Shown in pieces: positions 28,116 through 37,518 of a stretch of DNA of 64,000 bases. Each line of letters opens with the position of its first letter. Position 1 is the first letter of the stretch. The notes under the pieces are model-generated. The model did no database searches and was not told where the DNA came from. It saw nothing but the letters and a program-made list of their open reading frames with translations. This stretch comes from Paraburkholderia hospita (GTDB taxonomy: Bacteria; Pseudomonadota; Gammaproteobacteria; Burkholderiales; Burkholderiaceae), in NCBI RefSeq assembly GCF_002902965.1, contig NZ_CP026107.1, positions 1,674,001 through 1,738,000 of the forward strand. The letters run 5' to 3'. Both the position numbers and the translations under genes were made by a program.

Positions 28116-29861
28116 TTAAACGTTCTGTGCAGCCGCGTGGCAATGCGCGAGATAAGCATGAATCTGGCTCACGACGGCCGCGCCATCGCCCACGGCGGAC
28201 GCCACGCGCTTGGTCGATTCGGAGCGCACGTCGCCGACCGCGAACATGCCGGGCAAGCTGGTTTCGAGCGGATAGTGAATGCCCGTACCGGCTTGCGTGT
28301 GCGAGCGCCGCGCGAAGCCCGTCACGATGAAACCGTGGCTATCCAGTTCGACGCCGCTCGACATGAGCCAATCGGTCTTCGGATCGGCGCCGATGAAAAG
28401 GAACAGGTGACGCGTTTCAATCGTCTCGTCGCCCTCTTCTTCGCGCCGCACATGGACATGCGTCAATCCCGCCTCGTCGCCTTCGAGCGTTTGCAGCGTA
28501 CAGCGCGTGCACACCGAGACGTTCGGCAACGAGCCGATGCGGTCGATCAGATACTTCGACATGCTCGCATTCAGGTCCGCGCCACGAATCAGCACGCGAA
28601 TGCTGCGCGCGAAGTTGGCGAGAAACACGGTGGCCTGGCCCGCGGAATTGCCGCCGCCGATCAGCACGATGTCCTGCCCCTTGACCAGCTTGGCCTCGAT
28701 GGGAGACGCCCAGTAGTAGATGCCGTTCCCTTCGAACCGATCGAAGCCCGCGACGCCCGGCTTGCGATACGCCGCGCCGCTCGCGACGACAACCGTGCGC
28801 GCATTGACGCGCTGACCGTCGAGCAGCGTCAGCCCGTGAATGCCGTCTTCGCTGTCGACGCACGTGACCTTGCCCGGAATCGCCAGATGCGCGCCGAACT
28901 TCAACGCCTGCTGGAACGCGCGCGCGGCGAGCGCCTGGCCCGAGATGCCCGTCGGAAAGCCGAGGTAGTTCTCGATCCGCGAACTCGCGCCCGCCTGCCC
29001 GCCTGGCGCGCGCTGGTCGAACACGGCAACGGACAAACCTTCCGTGGCCGCATACACGGCGGCGGCCAGTCCCGCCGGACCCGCGCCGACGATCGCGACG
29101 TCATACACATGCGAGCGCTCGAAAGTCGGCACGAGGCCGAGGCACGACGCGAGCTGCGCTTCATCGGGTGCGCGCAGCACGGAGCCGTTCGGGCAGAACA
29201 CCAGCGGGAAATCGTCGGGGCCTGTCGTGATGCCCGCGAGCAGCGTGACGGCCTCGGCGTCGTGACGCGCGTCGATCACCATCGCGGGATACGCGTTGCG
29301 GCGCAGGAAGCCCTGCAACCGGACGAGGCGCGCATCGTCGCCATTGCCGACGATGATCGGCCCGAGCCCCTGCTCGATCAGCCCCAGCCGGCGGAGAATC
29401 AGCGCGCGCATGATGTGCTCGCCGAGTTGCGCGTCGGCGACGATCAACGCGCGCAGCTTGTCGGGCGACACCACGAGCGTTTCGCAATCGGTCAGCGCGA
29501 TGCCATCGATCAACGCGGGCTTGCCCGACAACTGCGCCATCTCGGCCATGAAATGGCCGTCGTCGTGCTCGGTTACGAGCGTCGAGCGGCCGAAGCTGTC
29601 GCGCGAACAGATTCGCACACGCCCGTGCAACAGCACGAACAGCCCCAGTGCGATGCGCCCCGTTTCGAAGATCAGCTCGCCCGCCTTGAACGACATCGGC
29701 TGCGCGAAGCGGCGCAGGCTCGCGATCTGCGCAGGGGACAAGCGCGGAAACATCTGATGCTGCCGGAACTCCAGCGACGAATACGGCATCGCCAGATCCG
29801 GCGCGCCCGCATCGGGCTGGGTAGACAGAAGATCTGGAGGGTTGATCGCCGGGGTACTCAT
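28116..29861 (-). CDS. Cyclic-nucleotide-binding domain fused to a thioredoxin-reductase-like flavoprotein
   Basis: 581 residues. Residues 30-150 form a cNMP-binding beta-roll (FPRLSPAQIASLRRF, LFVLLHGRVRI, GHFMAEMAQLSGKPAL). A linking segment leads to a two-dinucleotide-fold oxidoreductase from about 255: GAGPAGLAAAVYAATEGLSV for FAD, GGGNSAGQATVFLANFAR for NAD(P), and GMFAVGDVRSESTKRVASAVGDG at the end. The CxxC pair of true thioredoxin reductase is absent; the equivalent place reads GIYYWASPIEA. It may reduce a different partner under cNMP or redox control. The downstream HD-like gene is on the same strand. Confidence 0.87.
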   Translation of the reverse strand: MSTPAINPPDLLSTQPDAGAPDLAMPYSSLEFRQHQMFPRLSPAQIASLRRFAQPMSFKAGELIFETGRIALGLFVLLHGRVRICSRDSFGRSTLVTEHDDGHFMAEMAQLSGKPALIDGIALTDCETLVVSPDKLRALIVADAQLGEHIMRALILRRLGLIEQGLGPIIVGNGDDARLVRLQGFLRRNAYPAMVIDARHDAEAVTLLAGITTGPDDFPLVFCPNGSVLRAPDEAQLASCLGLVPTFERSHVYDVAIVGAGPAGLAAAVYAATEGLSVAVFDQRAPGGQAGASSRIENYLGFPTGISGQALAARAFQQALKFGAHLAIPGKVTCVDSEDGIHGLTLLDGQRVNARTVVVASGAAYRKPGVAGFDRFEGNGIYYWASPIEAKLVKGQDIVLIGGGNSAGQATVFLANFARSIRVLIRGADLNASMSKYLIDRIGSLPNVSVCTRCTLQTLEGDEAGLTHVHVRREEEGDETIETRHLFLFIGADPKTDWLMSSGVELDSHGFIVTGFARRSHTQAGTGIHYPLETSLPGMFAVGDVRSESTKRVASAVGDGAAVVSQIHAYLAHCHAAAQNV

Positions 29862-29904
29862 TGTTTTGGTTTGCCTTGACTGAATGTGTTGACGCGAGCG
29901 GCCG

Positions 29905-30546
29905 CTAGTGGGGCCACTCCGATCCCAGCACCAGCCCGCAAAAATTCAGGCGCCGGTAGTCCGGGTCCCATCTGTCGAGCACGTCCGCGTTGACCGTGCC
30001 GAACGTCGTTTCGGGCCGATGCTCCATGCCGCACGCGTACGCCTCGATCAGCTTCGTCTTGAAGCCGCGTTCGCGCGGAAACGCCTGCACGATGTCATCG
30101 CGCTGCTGCGCCATGAACTCGTGATAGCGCGCGCCGCGAACGTCCATGTGGACGCCGGCGCTGAGGAGCGCGACCAGCGGCGACATGTGTTCGGGAATGC
30201 CCGGCGTGGTATGCAGCGCGATCGCGGTCCACACTTGCGCCGTCTCGGATTCGTCGGCGCGGTGACTGCGCAGAAACTCGCGCGCCGCGTTTGCGCTGTC
30301 GATCTCGAAGCGGTTCGGCGAATGGCTATACCGCTCGTTCAGCCCGACGTTGTGAAAAAGCGCGCTGACGTACAGCAGTTCCATATCGAATGCGAGCGCG
30401 TCCTTGCAGCCTATCAACGCAGCGAACAAAAACACGCGCAGCGCGTGATGCAACAACAACTCGGGCTCGATACCGCGAACATGCTCGAAAGCCGCGCGAG
30501 CCAGCACGCCGTCGGGAATGTCGACGCCGGCAACGTTCTTGTTCAT
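29905..30546 (-). CDS. HD-domain-like protein with altered metal motif
   Basis: 213 residues from the ATG preceded by GGAGGAGT. The fold resembles HD-domain hydrolases of the cyanamide-hydratase-like group: LLHHALRVFLFA near residues 32-43, YVSALFHNVGLNERY near 59-73, then ALHTTPGIPEHMSP near 110. The second motif reads His65-Asn66 instead of His-Asp, so one metal ligand is changed and activity is uncertain. It lies upstream of the cNMP-binding flavoprotein gene on the same strand, 43 bases apart, probably in one operon. Confidence 0.75.
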   Translation of the reverse strand: MNKNVAGVDIPDGVLARAAFEHVRGIEPELLLHHALRVFLFAALIGCKDALAFDMELLYVSALFHNVGLNERYSHSPNRFEIDSANAAREFLRSHRADESETAQVWTAIALHTTPGIPEHMSPLVALLSAGVHMDVRGARYHEFMAQQRDDIVQAFPRERGFKTKLIEAYACGMEHRPETTFGTVNADVLDRWDPDYRRLNFCGLVLGSEWPH

Positions 30547-31132
30547 GTTGACTCCTCCGCGCCGGATGACGCCCGGCCATGTGCTCCAATGCACCTTGCA
30601 GCGTAGCAATGCGGAGTGAAGAATACTTTGTCGATGCATTAAAAAACCTGAATACACGCGATGAAATTTGCGTGCTTCAATGCCGGATTTCCCTGTTTTT
30701 TAGCGCCTGCCATGCTCACAGCATTGCGCGGCGCGTGCCGCGAAACACCTCGCGTTTCCACTAAACACATTGCTGCTGGCCGTGCAGGCGGATGCGTCGG
30801 GCGCGGTTTCGCCCTTTAAATTTCCTGAAAACGACTCGTTGCGAGGCGCACGAAGCATACGCCTGCCGCCGCTCGCTTTTGGTTGCGTCCAGCGCAATGC
30901 AGGATTGCAGCGTGGACGGATTCATCAAGCTGCGCGCAACGGATCAGGTATCCGCATCGAATCGTGCCCGCCGCCCTATACCAACGTATGAGGCCCTGAC
31001 TACTTGGATTAAGCAGACGTCCCAACGTACGATGGTTCATTCCGTCGCCTCGGTCTATCTTTGTCTCAAGCGGCAAAAAGTCGTATTCCGCACAAGACAA
31101 AACGGATTAGACAGCACGAGGTGAACGGTTCC
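30547..31132. other. 586-base intergenic region without a recognisable gene
   Basis: Separates the HD-like gene (minus) from a LysR gene (plus), so it should contain promoters for both. Short frames exist but none has a ribosome site together with convincing composition. The part around 30620-30720 is AT-rich. I see no repeat or RNA gene. Confidence 0.5.
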
Positions 31133-32107
31133 ATGGACAAGATCTTGAGCATGCGTATTTTCTCGCGCGTCGTCGAGTCGGGCAGCTTCAGCGCGGTGGC
31201 AGACCACATGAACTGCAGCACGGGCAGTGTGTCGCGCGCCGTGTCGTCGCTCGAAGACCATCTGCACGCGCGACTCCTGCAACGTACGACGCGCAAGGTT
31301 TCGCTGACGGAACCGGGCGAGCGCTACTACCAGAAGTGCAAGAAGATCCTCGCCGATCTGGAAGACGCCGAAGCCGAAGCGGGCGATGCGCATACCAGCG
31401 CGCGCGGCACGCTGCGGATTCACTGCGTGACGGATCTGGGCCTCGCGCAACTGACGCACTCCATTCTCGAGTATCGCAAGCGCTTTCCGACCGTCGCGGT
31501 GCAGTTGAAGTTTCTGCCGCGCATGGCGAATCTGCTCGAAGACGAGGTCGATGTGTCGATCGTCGCCGCGCCGACGCTGCCCGACTCGCGCAACGTCTGC
31601 AAGCTGATCGGTCACAGCGAGCGCGTGCTGGTCGCCTCCCCTGCCTTTCTTCAGACGCATCGGATCGAAACCGCGAGCGATCTCGACGAGCACGCGCTGA
31701 CGCCGATGCCGTTCCGTGTCGAGCCGAACGGCCATCCCGTGAAGCTCAGCCTGGTGAAGCCAACCGGACAGTCGACGGGTCAGGAAGGCGCCGGCCAGTT
31801 CGCGATCAACGACACCGAGGCGATCCGCATTGCGACGCTGGCGGGCGCGGGCGTCGCGGCATTGCCGGTGCACTGCGTGATAGACGACATTCGTAATGGA
31901 AGGCTGCTTCAGTTATTCCCGGAATCGCGCCTTCAAAATACGAGCGTTTTCGCCGTTTATTCAAGCCGGCATCATATCGACGCGAAGATCAAGACCTTCA
32001 TCGACTTCATGACGTCGCATCTGAGAGAGGCGCTCGACGCCCGCCTTTTAAACGAGCACCAACATCAAACCTTCAGCCGTGTAGCGCGCGTAATGGAGAA
32101 TGCATGA
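31133..32107 (+). CDS. LysR-family transcriptional regulator
   Basis: 324 residues from the ATG preceded by GAGGTGA; an upstream in-frame start lacks this. The N-terminus MDKILSMRIFSRVVESGSFS and LEDHLHARLLQRTTRKVSLTEPG form the DNA-binding domain of the CrgA-like LysR branch, followed by a substrate-binding domain (ADLEDAEAEAGDAHTSARGT onward). The stop overlaps the start of the next small gene, so the two are co-translated. No divergent target is adjacent. Confidence 0.88.
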   Translation: MDKILSMRIFSRVVESGSFSAVADHMNCSTGSVSRAVSSLEDHLHARLLQRTTRKVSLTEPGERYYQKCKKILADLEDAEAEAGDAHTSARGTLRIHCVTDLGLAQLTHSILEYRKRFPTVAVQLKFLPRMANLLEDEVDVSIVAAPTLPDSRNVCKLIGHSERVLVASPAFLQTHRIETASDLDEHALTPMPFRVEPNGHPVKLSLVKPTGQSTGQEGAGQFAINDTEAIRIATLAGAGVAALPVHCVIDDIRNGRLLQLFPESRLQNTSVFAVYSSRHHIDAKIKTFIDFMTSHLREALDARLLNEHQHQTFSRVARVMENA

Positions 32108-32454
32108 TGCGCACCATCGCCTTTCCTTTTTTCCGACCCAGCTATGCGGTTGCCGCATGTAGCGTTGCCTTGGCTGCGACCTGTGCGTATCAGGCGCCGG
32201 GCATAATGCAGGCGATTCTCGTGGTCGGCGCGAATGCGCAATTGCCGCTCGAGCGTCTGGCCGCCGAAGCCGGCAAGCCAACGCCCGTGTCGGCTACGGA
32301 TGTTTCATCGCCGTGGAAGGAACATGTGCCCGCGCGAGCGCGGCCTGCGATGCAAAAGCTCGACAGTTTCGGCGAGCCGCTGCGCGACCGGCATGCGCAT
32401 CGTGGCATGTATGGATACCAGCGCAGCGTGACCGATTACAAATACTGGACGTAA
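32104..32454 (+). CDS. Small exported protein of unknown function
   Basis: 116 residues, overlapping the LysR stop by 4 bases (ATGA). Residues 8-30 form a hydrophobic signal or anchor (SYAVAACSVALAATCAYQAP). The remainder is hydrophilic and ends RHAHRGMYGYQRSVTDYKYW. I recognise no family. Coupling to a LysR gene and the strong terminator 24 bases later mark the end of the transcript. Confidence 0.7.
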   Translation: MMRTIAFPFFRPSYAVAACSVALAATCAYQAPGIMQAILVVGANAQLPLERLAAEAGKPTPVSATDVSSPWKEHVPARARPAMQKLDSFGEPLRDRHAHRGMYGYQRSVTDYKYWT

Positions 32455-32477
32455 CCTCACAGTTCATTTTCGCGCTT

Positions 32478-32520
32478 AAAAAAGCGGGCGATTTGTGTCA
32501 GACAAATCGCCCGCTTTTTT
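32478..32520. terminator. Strong bidirectional Rho-independent terminator
   Basis: A perfect 19-base stem, AAAAAAGCGGGCGATTTGT (32478-32496) with ACAAATCGCCCGCTTTTTT (32502-32520), closes a 5-base loop (GTCAG). It has a T-tract on the plus strand and the matching A-tract in front. It ends the LysR and small exported protein transcript and insulates the FdhF operon downstream. Confidence 0.92.
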
Positions 32521-32730
32521 TTCATTCGTGATGAACGACGCTTTTCGCTTCTTCATTGGCTGACCGCTAAAACAAGGCACCAAACGAATCGCTCGCGGGC
32601 TTAATCACCTCGCAACCGGTCAGGCAACTCCGTGTGGAAATAAAACCAGCGGGCAAACAGACAAGACGCTTTGTTTCCGTGACCCGATCATTCGCTCAAT
32701 GACACTGGTTCGACTGGACAGGAAACGGAA

Positions 32731-35088
32731 ATGGGCAAAAAAAAGGTGATCCGCATTTACAGCGACCCCGCAGGCGGTTGGGGCGCGCTCAAGGCAACGG
32801 GCGAAGCGCTGACGCTTCAAGGCATCCCCGTGTCCGGCGCAAAGACGCTGCTGCACATGAACCAGCCGCAAGGCTTCGACTGTCCGGGTTGCGCATGGCC
32901 CGACCCGAAGCATACGTCGTCGTTCGAGTTCTGCGAGAACGGCGCGAAGGCCGTCGCGTGGGAAGCGACCGTGAACCGCTGCACGCCGGAGTTCTTCGCC
33001 GCGCACAGCGTTTCCGAGCTCACCGCATGGGACGACTACGACCTCGAAATGGTCGGCCGCCTCACGCATCCGATGGTCTATGACGCCATCACGGACCGCT
33101 ATGCGCCCATCAGCTGGGAAGATGCCTTCGCGCTCGTGGGTCGCCATCTGAACGCGCTCGACCATCCCGATCAGGCCGATTTCTATACGTCGGGCCGGGC
33201 GTCGAACGAAGCGGCGTTTCTCTACCAGTTGTTCGTCCGCGAGTTCGGTAGCAACAACTTTCCCGACTGCTCGAACATGTGCCACGAAGCGACGAGCGTC
33301 GGCTTGCCGCAATCGATCGGCGTGGGCAAAGGCACGGTGCTGCTCGAAGACTTCGAACACGCCGATGCGATCTTCATCTTCGGGCAGAACCCCGGCACCA
33401 ACAGCCCGCGGATGATGAGCGACCTGCATTCGGCGTCGCGGCGCGGCGCGAAGATCGTGTCGTTCAATCCGTTCCGCGAGCGCGCGCTGGAGCGCTTCGC
33501 GTCGCCGCAAAATCCCGTCGAAATGGCGACACTAGGCTACACGCCGATCAGCACGTTCCTGTATCAGGTCAAGGTAGGCGGCGACGTCGCCGTGCTCAAG
33601 GGGATGATGAAGGCCATCGTCGAAGCCGACGACGCCGCGCTTGCCGCCGATAAACCGCGCATCCTCGACATCGAATTCATACAGGGCCATACGCACGGCA
33701 TCGATGCGCTGCTCGACGATCTGCGCGCGACATCGTGGGATGCGGTCGAACGGCATTCGGGTCTGTCGCGCGCCGACATCGAGAACGCGGCGAACATCTA
33801 CATGCAGGCCGAGAATGCGATTCTCGTGTACGGCATGGGCATTACGCAGCATCATCGCGGCACGGAAAACGTCCAGCAGATAGCAAATCTTGCGCTGCTG
33901 CGTGGCAACGTCGGCCGCGAAGGCGCGGGCATTTGCCCGGTGCGCGGACATTCGAACGTGCAAGGCAACCGCACGGTCGGCATCACCGAGAAACCAAACA
34001 AGGGCTTGATTGAAGGCATCGAGCGCGCCTTCGGTTTTCGCCCGCCGACCAACCACGGCAACGACGTGATCGCAACGCTCGAAGCGATGATGCGCGGCGA
34101 CGCGAAAGTGTTCATCGGGCTGGGCGGCAATTTTGCTGCTGCGATTCCCGACTGGGTACGCATGCAGGAAGCGATTCGCAAGCTCGATCTGACCGTGCAC
34201 ATCGCGACCAAGCTCAATCGCAGCCATCTCGTGCACGGCAAGGAAGCGCTGATTCTGCCGTGCCTCGGCCGCACGGAGATCGACATTCAGGCGGGCGGCC
34301 CGCAGTCGATCACCGTCGAAGATTCGATGTCGATGGTGCACGCTTCCGCCGGCCGCAACGAGCCCGCGTCGCCGCATCTGATGAGCGAGCCGGCCATCGT
34401 CGCGGGCATTGCGCGCGCGACGCTCGGTGAGCAGTCGCGTGTGCCCTGGGAGCAGATGGTCGCGAACTACGACCATATTCGCGATGCGATCGAAATCGTG
34501 TTCCCGATTTTCCAGGCATACAACGAGCGCATCCGCGTGCCGGGCGGCTTCCATCTCACGTCGAGCGCGCGCGAACGCGTGTGGGATACGCCGACGGGCC
34601 GCGCGAATTTTCTCGTCTTTAAAGGGCTCGACGAGAACCCGTGGCACGACGATCCCGACGCGCTGTGGCTCACCACCATGCGCAGCCACGATCAGTACAA
34701 CACCACGCTCTATTCGCACTCGGACCGCTATCGCGGTGTGTTCGGCCAGCGCGACGTCGTGTTCATGAATCAGCACGAGCTGCAAAAGCGCGGGCTGCAT
34801 CCGGGCGAGCGCGTCAATATCGTCGCGCTCTCGACGGATGGCATCGAACGCGTTGTCCGCAGCTTCAAGGTGGTCGAGTATTCGCTGCCCGACGGATGCT
34901 GCGGCGCGTACTACCCGGAGGTAAATCCGCTCGTGCCGCTCTACGCGTTCGATCCGCAAAGCCGCACGCCCTCGTACAAGTCGGTGCCCGTGAAGGTCGT
35001 GCGTGCCGCCGCTGTCGGCCCCGACTCCGCAACGCGCGCCATCGTCGTGCAAGCTGCGCCGCAAGCCGAGGAGGCCAGCCATGCTTGA
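32731..35088 (+). CDS. FdhF/YdeP-family molybdopterin oxidoreductase
   Basis: 785 residues of the formate-dehydrogenase-like molybdoenzyme group. The iron-sulfur ligands can be read in GFDCPGCAWPDP and SFEFCENG (Cys51, Cys54, Cys68), and Cys184 in SNMCHEATS sits where FdhF has its Mo-ligand selenocysteine. GQNPGTNSPRMM, GMGITQHHRGTENVQQIANL and the C-terminal molybdopterin-dinucleotide domain complete the match. YdeP-type proteins are linked to acid and oxidative stress, but their substrate is unsettled. The stop overlaps the start of the cydA-like gene by 8 bases, tying it to a quinol oxidase. Confidence 0.88.
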   Translation: MGKKKVIRIYSDPAGGWGALKATGEALTLQGIPVSGAKTLLHMNQPQGFDCPGCAWPDPKHTSSFEFCENGAKAVAWEATVNRCTPEFFAAHSVSELTAWDDYDLEMVGRLTHPMVYDAITDRYAPISWEDAFALVGRHLNALDHPDQADFYTSGRASNEAAFLYQLFVREFGSNNFPDCSNMCHEATSVGLPQSIGVGKGTVLLEDFEHADAIFIFGQNPGTNSPRMMSDLHSASRRGAKIVSFNPFRERALERFASPQNPVEMATLGYTPISTFLYQVKVGGDVAVLKGMMKAIVEADDAALAADKPRILDIEFIQGHTHGIDALLDDLRATSWDAVERHSGLSRADIENAANIYMQAENAILVYGMGITQHHRGTENVQQIANLALLRGNVGREGAGICPVRGHSNVQGNRTVGITEKPNKGLIEGIERAFGFRPPTNHGNDVIATLEAMMRGDAKVFIGLGGNFAAAIPDWVRMQEAIRKLDLTVHIATKLNRSHLVHGKEALILPCLGRTEIDIQAGGPQSITVEDSMSMVHASAGRNEPASPHLMSEPAIVAGIARATLGEQSRVPWEQMVANYDHIRDAIEIVFPIFQAYNERIRVPGGFHLTSSARERVWDTPTGRANFLVFKGLDENPWHDDPDALWLTTMRSHDQYNTTLYSHSDRYRGVFGQRDVVFMNQHELQKRGLHPGERVNIVALSTDGIERVVRSFKVVEYSLPDGCCGAYYPEVNPLVPLYAFDPQSRTPSYKSVPVKVVRAAAVGPDSATRAIVVQAAPQAEEASHA

Positions 35089-36490
35089 TCATGTTGCCAA
35101 CCTGTCGCGCGCGCAGTTTGCGATGACGGCCATCTTCCATATTTTGTGGCCGATCCTGACCATCAGCCTGTCCGCGTTTCTTTTCCTCGTCGAAGCGCTG
35201 TGGATCAAGACAGGCGACGTGATGTTGTACCGTCAGGCGCGCTTCTGGAGCAAGCTGCTGGTGCTGAACTTCGCGGTCGGCGTGGTCAGCGGCATTCCGA
35301 TGGAGTTTCAGTTCGGCACCAACTGGGCAGGCTTCTCGCAGTACGCCGGTCAGTTCATCGGCAACATTCTCGGCTTCGAAGGCGCGATGGCGTTCATGCT
35401 CGAAGCGGGTTTCGTCGGCGTGATGCTGCTCGGCTGGGGCCGCGTGCCGCGTGGCGTGCACCTGTTTGCGACGGGCATGGTCGCGCTCGGCTCCAGCATC
35501 TCGGCGTTCTGGATCATGGTCGCCAACTCGTGGATGCAGACGCCGGCGGGCTATGCCGTGGTCGACGGCAAGATCGAGGTGACCAACTATCTGGCCGCGA
35601 TCTTCAATCCCGACATGGTGTGGGGCGTGTCGCACATGTGGGTCGCGGCAATCGAAACAGGCATGTTCGTGATCGCGGGCATCTCCGCGTACAACCTGTT
35701 CCGCAGGCGCCACCCCGAGTTCTTTGCGCGCTCGTTCAAGATCGCGCTCGCCGTGCTGGTGATCGCTGCGCCGCTGCAGGTCTGGCTCGGCGATTCGAGC
35801 GGCGTGAGCGTGTTCGAAACGCAGCCGGCGAAAGGCGCGGCCATCGAAGGCCACTGGCACACCAATGCGCCCGGCACGGGCGCGTCGTGGTCGCTGCTCG
35901 CGTGGCCGGACAAAACGGCGCAGCGCAACGACTGGTCGCTGGAAGTCCCCGGCATGCTGAGCGTGCTCGGCACGCACTCGCTGCACGGCCAGGTGAAGGG
36001 CTTGACCGACTTCAAGCCCGAAGACCAGCCGCCGATGCTCCCCCTGCTCTACTACGCGTTCCGCGTGATGGCGGGCATCGGCTTCTGCTTCATGCTGCTG
36101 GCGTTCTGGACCGTCTTCGCGCTGCGCAAGGCACGCGGCAGCCTCGATGCGCTGCTGGCGCGCCGCAAGCTGCTGCTCGCGTGGGTGTTGTGCATTCCGC
36201 TGCCGTATGTCGCCGTCGAAGCGGGCTGGATCGTGCGTGAAGTGGGACGTCAGCCGTGGGTCGTGTATGGGCTGCTGCGCACGAGTCAGGCGGCATCCAC
36301 AGTCGCGCCCTCGTCGATCTCGCTGAGCATGGTGATGTTCTTCGCGTTCTATGTCGTGCTGCTCGTCACGTTCTTCGTCCTCGCGCGCCGCTGGCTGCGC
36401 ACGGGCCCCGATCTGACCAGCGTGCCGCCTGCGATCGTCACAGCGGACGCTGCGCGCACCGCGACGACGAAATCCATTTCCGGCTATTGA
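35081..36490 (+). CDS. cioA: Cytochrome bd-type (CIO-like) quinol oxidase subunit I
   Basis: 469 residues with about nine membrane helices. The N-terminal LSRAQFAMTAIFHILWPILT carries His20, the likely heme b595 ligand, and REVGRQPWVVYG is the conserved GRQPW loop. At this length the quinol-binding loop is short, as in cyanide-insensitive oxidases rather than E. coli CydA. With subunit II it oxidises ubiquinol and reduces oxygen to water. The ATG follows GAGGAGGCC and overlaps the end of the molybdoenzyme gene. Gene name is by resemblance. Confidence 0.92.
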   Translation: MLDHVANLSRAQFAMTAIFHILWPILTISLSAFLFLVEALWIKTGDVMLYRQARFWSKLLVLNFAVGVVSGIPMEFQFGTNWAGFSQYAGQFIGNILGFEGAMAFMLEAGFVGVMLLGWGRVPRGVHLFATGMVALGSSISAFWIMVANSWMQTPAGYAVVDGKIEVTNYLAAIFNPDMVWGVSHMWVAAIETGMFVIAGISAYNLFRRRHPEFFARSFKIALAVLVIAAPLQVWLGDSSGVSVFETQPAKGAAIEGHWHTNAPGTGASWSLLAWPDKTAQRNDWSLEVPGMLSVLGTHSLHGQVKGLTDFKPEDQPPMLPLLYYAFRVMAGIGFCFMLLAFWTVFALRKARGSLDALLARRKLLLAWVLCIPLPYVAVEAGWIVREVGRQPWVVYGLLRTSQAASTVAPSSISLSMVMFFAFYVVLLVTFFVLARRWLRTGPDLTSVPPAIVTADAARTATTKSISGY

Positions 36491-36520
36491 TGCCGCGTAC
36501 TCCGCTCAAGAGGTTGCTTC

Positions 36521-37510
36521 ATGGATAGCTCTACACATTCGTTGCTGGCCTACGTGTGGTTCGGCCTGCTCGGCCTGATGCTGGTCTTCTACGTCGTGAC
36601 CGACGGCTTCGATCTCGGCGTCGGCATTCTCAGCCTGCTGCGCACGCGGCGTGAAGATCGCGACGTGATGGTCGAGTCGATCGGCCACGTCTGGGACGCG
36701 AACGAAACCTGGCTCGTCGTGCTCGGCGGCGGACTGTTCGGCGCATTTCCGGTTGCGTATGCGCAACTGATGCAGGATCTCTATCTGCCCATCATGGGGC
36801 TGATCGCCGGGCTCATCATGCGCGGCGCGGCGATCGAGTTCCGCCACAGCGTCGACCATGGTCCGCTGTGGGACAAGGTGTTCGGCATCGGCAGTCTCGT
36901 CGCCGCGCTCGCGCAAGGCGTCGTGCTCGGCAAGATCATCACGGGTCTCGTGCCGGGCGAGATGAGCCAGGGGTTCATCGTCGTGGCGGCGATCGGCGTG
37001 GTCGCGGGCTATACGCTGCTGGGCGCGACGTATCTGGTGAAGAAGACGGTAGGCATGATCGAGCAATGGTCTCGGCGTCTCGCGCTGCTGAGCGCGATGC
37101 TGACGGTCGCAGCCGCGCTGCTGCTGACCATCGCGACATGGTTCTTCAGCGATGTCGGCCTCGAGCGCTGGACGCAGCCGGGCGTCATGCATGTGCTGAT
37201 CGCGCTCGGCCTCGCGGCGGCGCTCGCCTTCGCGTTCATCGTGGCGTCGCTGTACATGGGCGCGTCGCGAGGGCCGTTTCGCGGCGCGGTGACGCTGTTC
37301 ATCGTGTCGTTCGTCGGCCTTGCCGTCAGCCTGTTCCCGGACTTCGTGCCCGGCAAGCTGGGCATCGTGCAGGCGGCTTCCGATTCGCACACGCTCGCGT
37401 TCATGCTGGCCGGTATCGGACTGATCTTCCCCGTGATGATCGGCTACAACCTGTACCAGTACTACATCTTCCGCGGCAAGGTCATTGGCGAAGCGCACGC
37501 GGGCGAGTGA
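36521..37510 (+). CDS. cioB: Cytochrome bd-type quinol oxidase subunit II
   Basis: 329 residues, a usual CydB/CioB length, with about eight membrane helices. Typical stretches are FYVVTDGFDLGVGILSLL, ESIGHVWDANETWLVVLGG and AYAQLMQDLYLPIMGLIAGL. It partners the adjacent subunit I, 30 bases upstream. No CydX-like small subunit gene is visible between it and the next gene, which begins only 8 bases later. Confidence 0.93.
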   Translation: MDSSTHSLLAYVWFGLLGLMLVFYVVTDGFDLGVGILSLLRTRREDRDVMVESIGHVWDANETWLVVLGGGLFGAFPVAYAQLMQDLYLPIMGLIAGLIMRGAAIEFRHSVDHGPLWDKVFGIGSLVAALAQGVVLGKIITGLVPGEMSQGFIVVAAIGVVAGYTLLGATYLVKKTVGMIEQWSRRLALLSAMLTVAAALLLTIATWFFSDVGLERWTQPGVMHVLIALGLAAALAFAFIVASLYMGASRGPFRGAVTLFIVSFVGLAVSLFPDFVPGKLGIVQAASDSHTLAFMLAGIGLIFPVMIGYNLYQYYIFRGKVIGEAHAGE

Positions 37511-37518
37511 CGCTTTCT

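Noticed and set aside
30792..31124. A 110-codon plus-strand frame upstream of a LysR gene
   Set aside because: No ribosome site, no domain, poor composition; overlaps the expected promoter region.
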